Source: Xenophilus sp. E41
Lineage (GTDB): Bacteria; Pseudomonadota; Gammaproteobacteria; Burkholderiales; Burkholderiaceae_C
Direction: 5' to 3'
DNA: 64,000 nucleotides
NCBI RefSeq assembly: GCF_003671765.1
Contig: NZ_QPIB01000012.1
Coordinates: forward strand, 457,366 to 521,365
Position numbers and translations under genes: made by a program. Every line of letters starts with the position of its first letter. The stretch's first letter is position 1. The notes under the pieces were generated by a model. That model was not told the origin of the DNA. It saw only the letters and a list, made by a program, of their open reading frames with translations, and searched no databases. This document shows positions 63,685 through 64,000 of the stretch, piece by piece.

Positions 63685-64000
63685 ATGCCCACCCCAGCCC
63701 GCATTGCCGCCATGCGCGCCCGGCTCGACGCCGGTAGCACCTCCCACGAAGCCATGGTCACCCAGGCCCTGGAAGGCGCGAAGCTTCCCGCCGCCGAGCA
63801 TGTCTTCACCCGGCACTACGCCGATGCCGCACTCGCCGCCGCACGCCATGCCGATGCCGCCCGCAAGGCCGGTGTACAGCTGCCGCCGCTGGCGGGTTTG
63901 CCGGTCTCCATCAAGGACCTTTACGACGTGGCCGGCGAGACCACGCTGGCCGGCTCCATCGTGCGCCGGGGTGCGGCGCCCGCCACACAGGACAGCGTGG
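63685..64000 (+). CDS. Amidase (amidase signature family), 5' part
   Basis: The first 105 residues of a second amidase; the window ends inside it. The Lys of the catalytic triad is visible in LAGLPVSIKDLYDVAGETTLAGS. It follows DUF2848 by 65 bases. With the first amidase (56112) it flanks the transporter cluster. Confidence 0.88.
   Translation, partial: MPTPARIAAMRARLDAGSTSHEAMVTQALEGAKLPAAEHVFTRHYADAALAAARHADAARKAGVQLPPLAGLPVSIKDLYDVAGETTLAGSIVRRGAAPATQDSV

Overview
The window is high-GC DNA from a betaproteobacterium, most likely family Comamonadaceae (Variovorax/Xenophilus-like). The basis is the gene content (solitary second-type infA, TctDE-like sensor pair, topB with a SWIB tail, short-type argC, several CaiB/acyl-CoA genes) and a family of short intergenic repeats of the form TTGCTA..ATTCGATAGCTGCTCGCG. 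It is ordinary chromosome: dense, GC-rich on both strands, with no prophage, IS element, CRISPR array or RNA gene that I can see. The genus is inference; no 16S is present.

Layout. 1-633: end of a type IV pilus cluster (probable PilY1 tail, PilE-like pilin). 695-6065 (minus): signalling block of TerC-like membrane protein, PP2C phosphatase, FHA protein, CHASE2 adenylate cyclase and class II cyclic-nucleotide phosphodiesterase. 6171-9362: sucCD and divergent argC. 9451-12789: small membrane protein, HTH regulator with an operator-like dyad, then recA-recX-SRPBCC with a LexA-like box. 12796-15873: MarR, then an OmpR-type regulator and its sensor kinase separated by palindromic repeats. 15877-20690: short SPOR-like remnant, birA, SET-domain methyltransferase, a 53-bp alternating purine-pyrimidine tract, and topB. 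20719-23724: LuxI/LuxR quorum sensing with a DUF4902-like gene and a probable target gene; two sites share a lux-box-like core. 23731-31335: small genes, then a fatty/branched acyl-CoA catabolic cluster (acyl-CoA dehydrogenase, CaiB, ligase, thiolase) and an SDR, separated by an 810-bp repeat-rich spacer. 31498-36044: MalT-type regulator, small lipoprotein, class I amidotransferase, infA.

36061-44770 is the most interesting block: an eight-gene minus-strand operon (MSMEG_0572/Sll0783 protein, Nit1-type nitrilase, radical SAM, GNAT, AIR-synthase-like, glycosyltransferase, MSMEG_0570 protein, flavin oxidoreductase). This is the widely conserved but biochemically unresolved 'Nit1C' nitrilase cluster, here facing a divergent MocR/GntR-aminotransferase regulator. 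The 357-bp intergenic region between them carries eight copies of a 9-bp TGCGATCAA-like motif.

44858-54537: orphan NarL-type regulator, small hypotheticals, MFS transporter, CYTH-CHAD protein, transglutaminase, Pro/Tyr-rich lipoprotein, BrkB/YihY membrane protein, SlyD-like FKBP, DUF2569-like membrane protein and a small response regulator. 54827-56098: DUF1504-type putative Na+/H+ antiporter. 56112-64000: an amidase divergent from a LysR gene, followed by cupin, DUF1445, TRAP transporter (P, Q, M), DUF2848 and a second amidase that runs off the window. This looks like an uptake-and-hydrolysis system for an unidentified amide-type carboxylate.

All coordinates were read by eye from the sequence and translations. 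Family names rest on recognised motifs, not on database searches.
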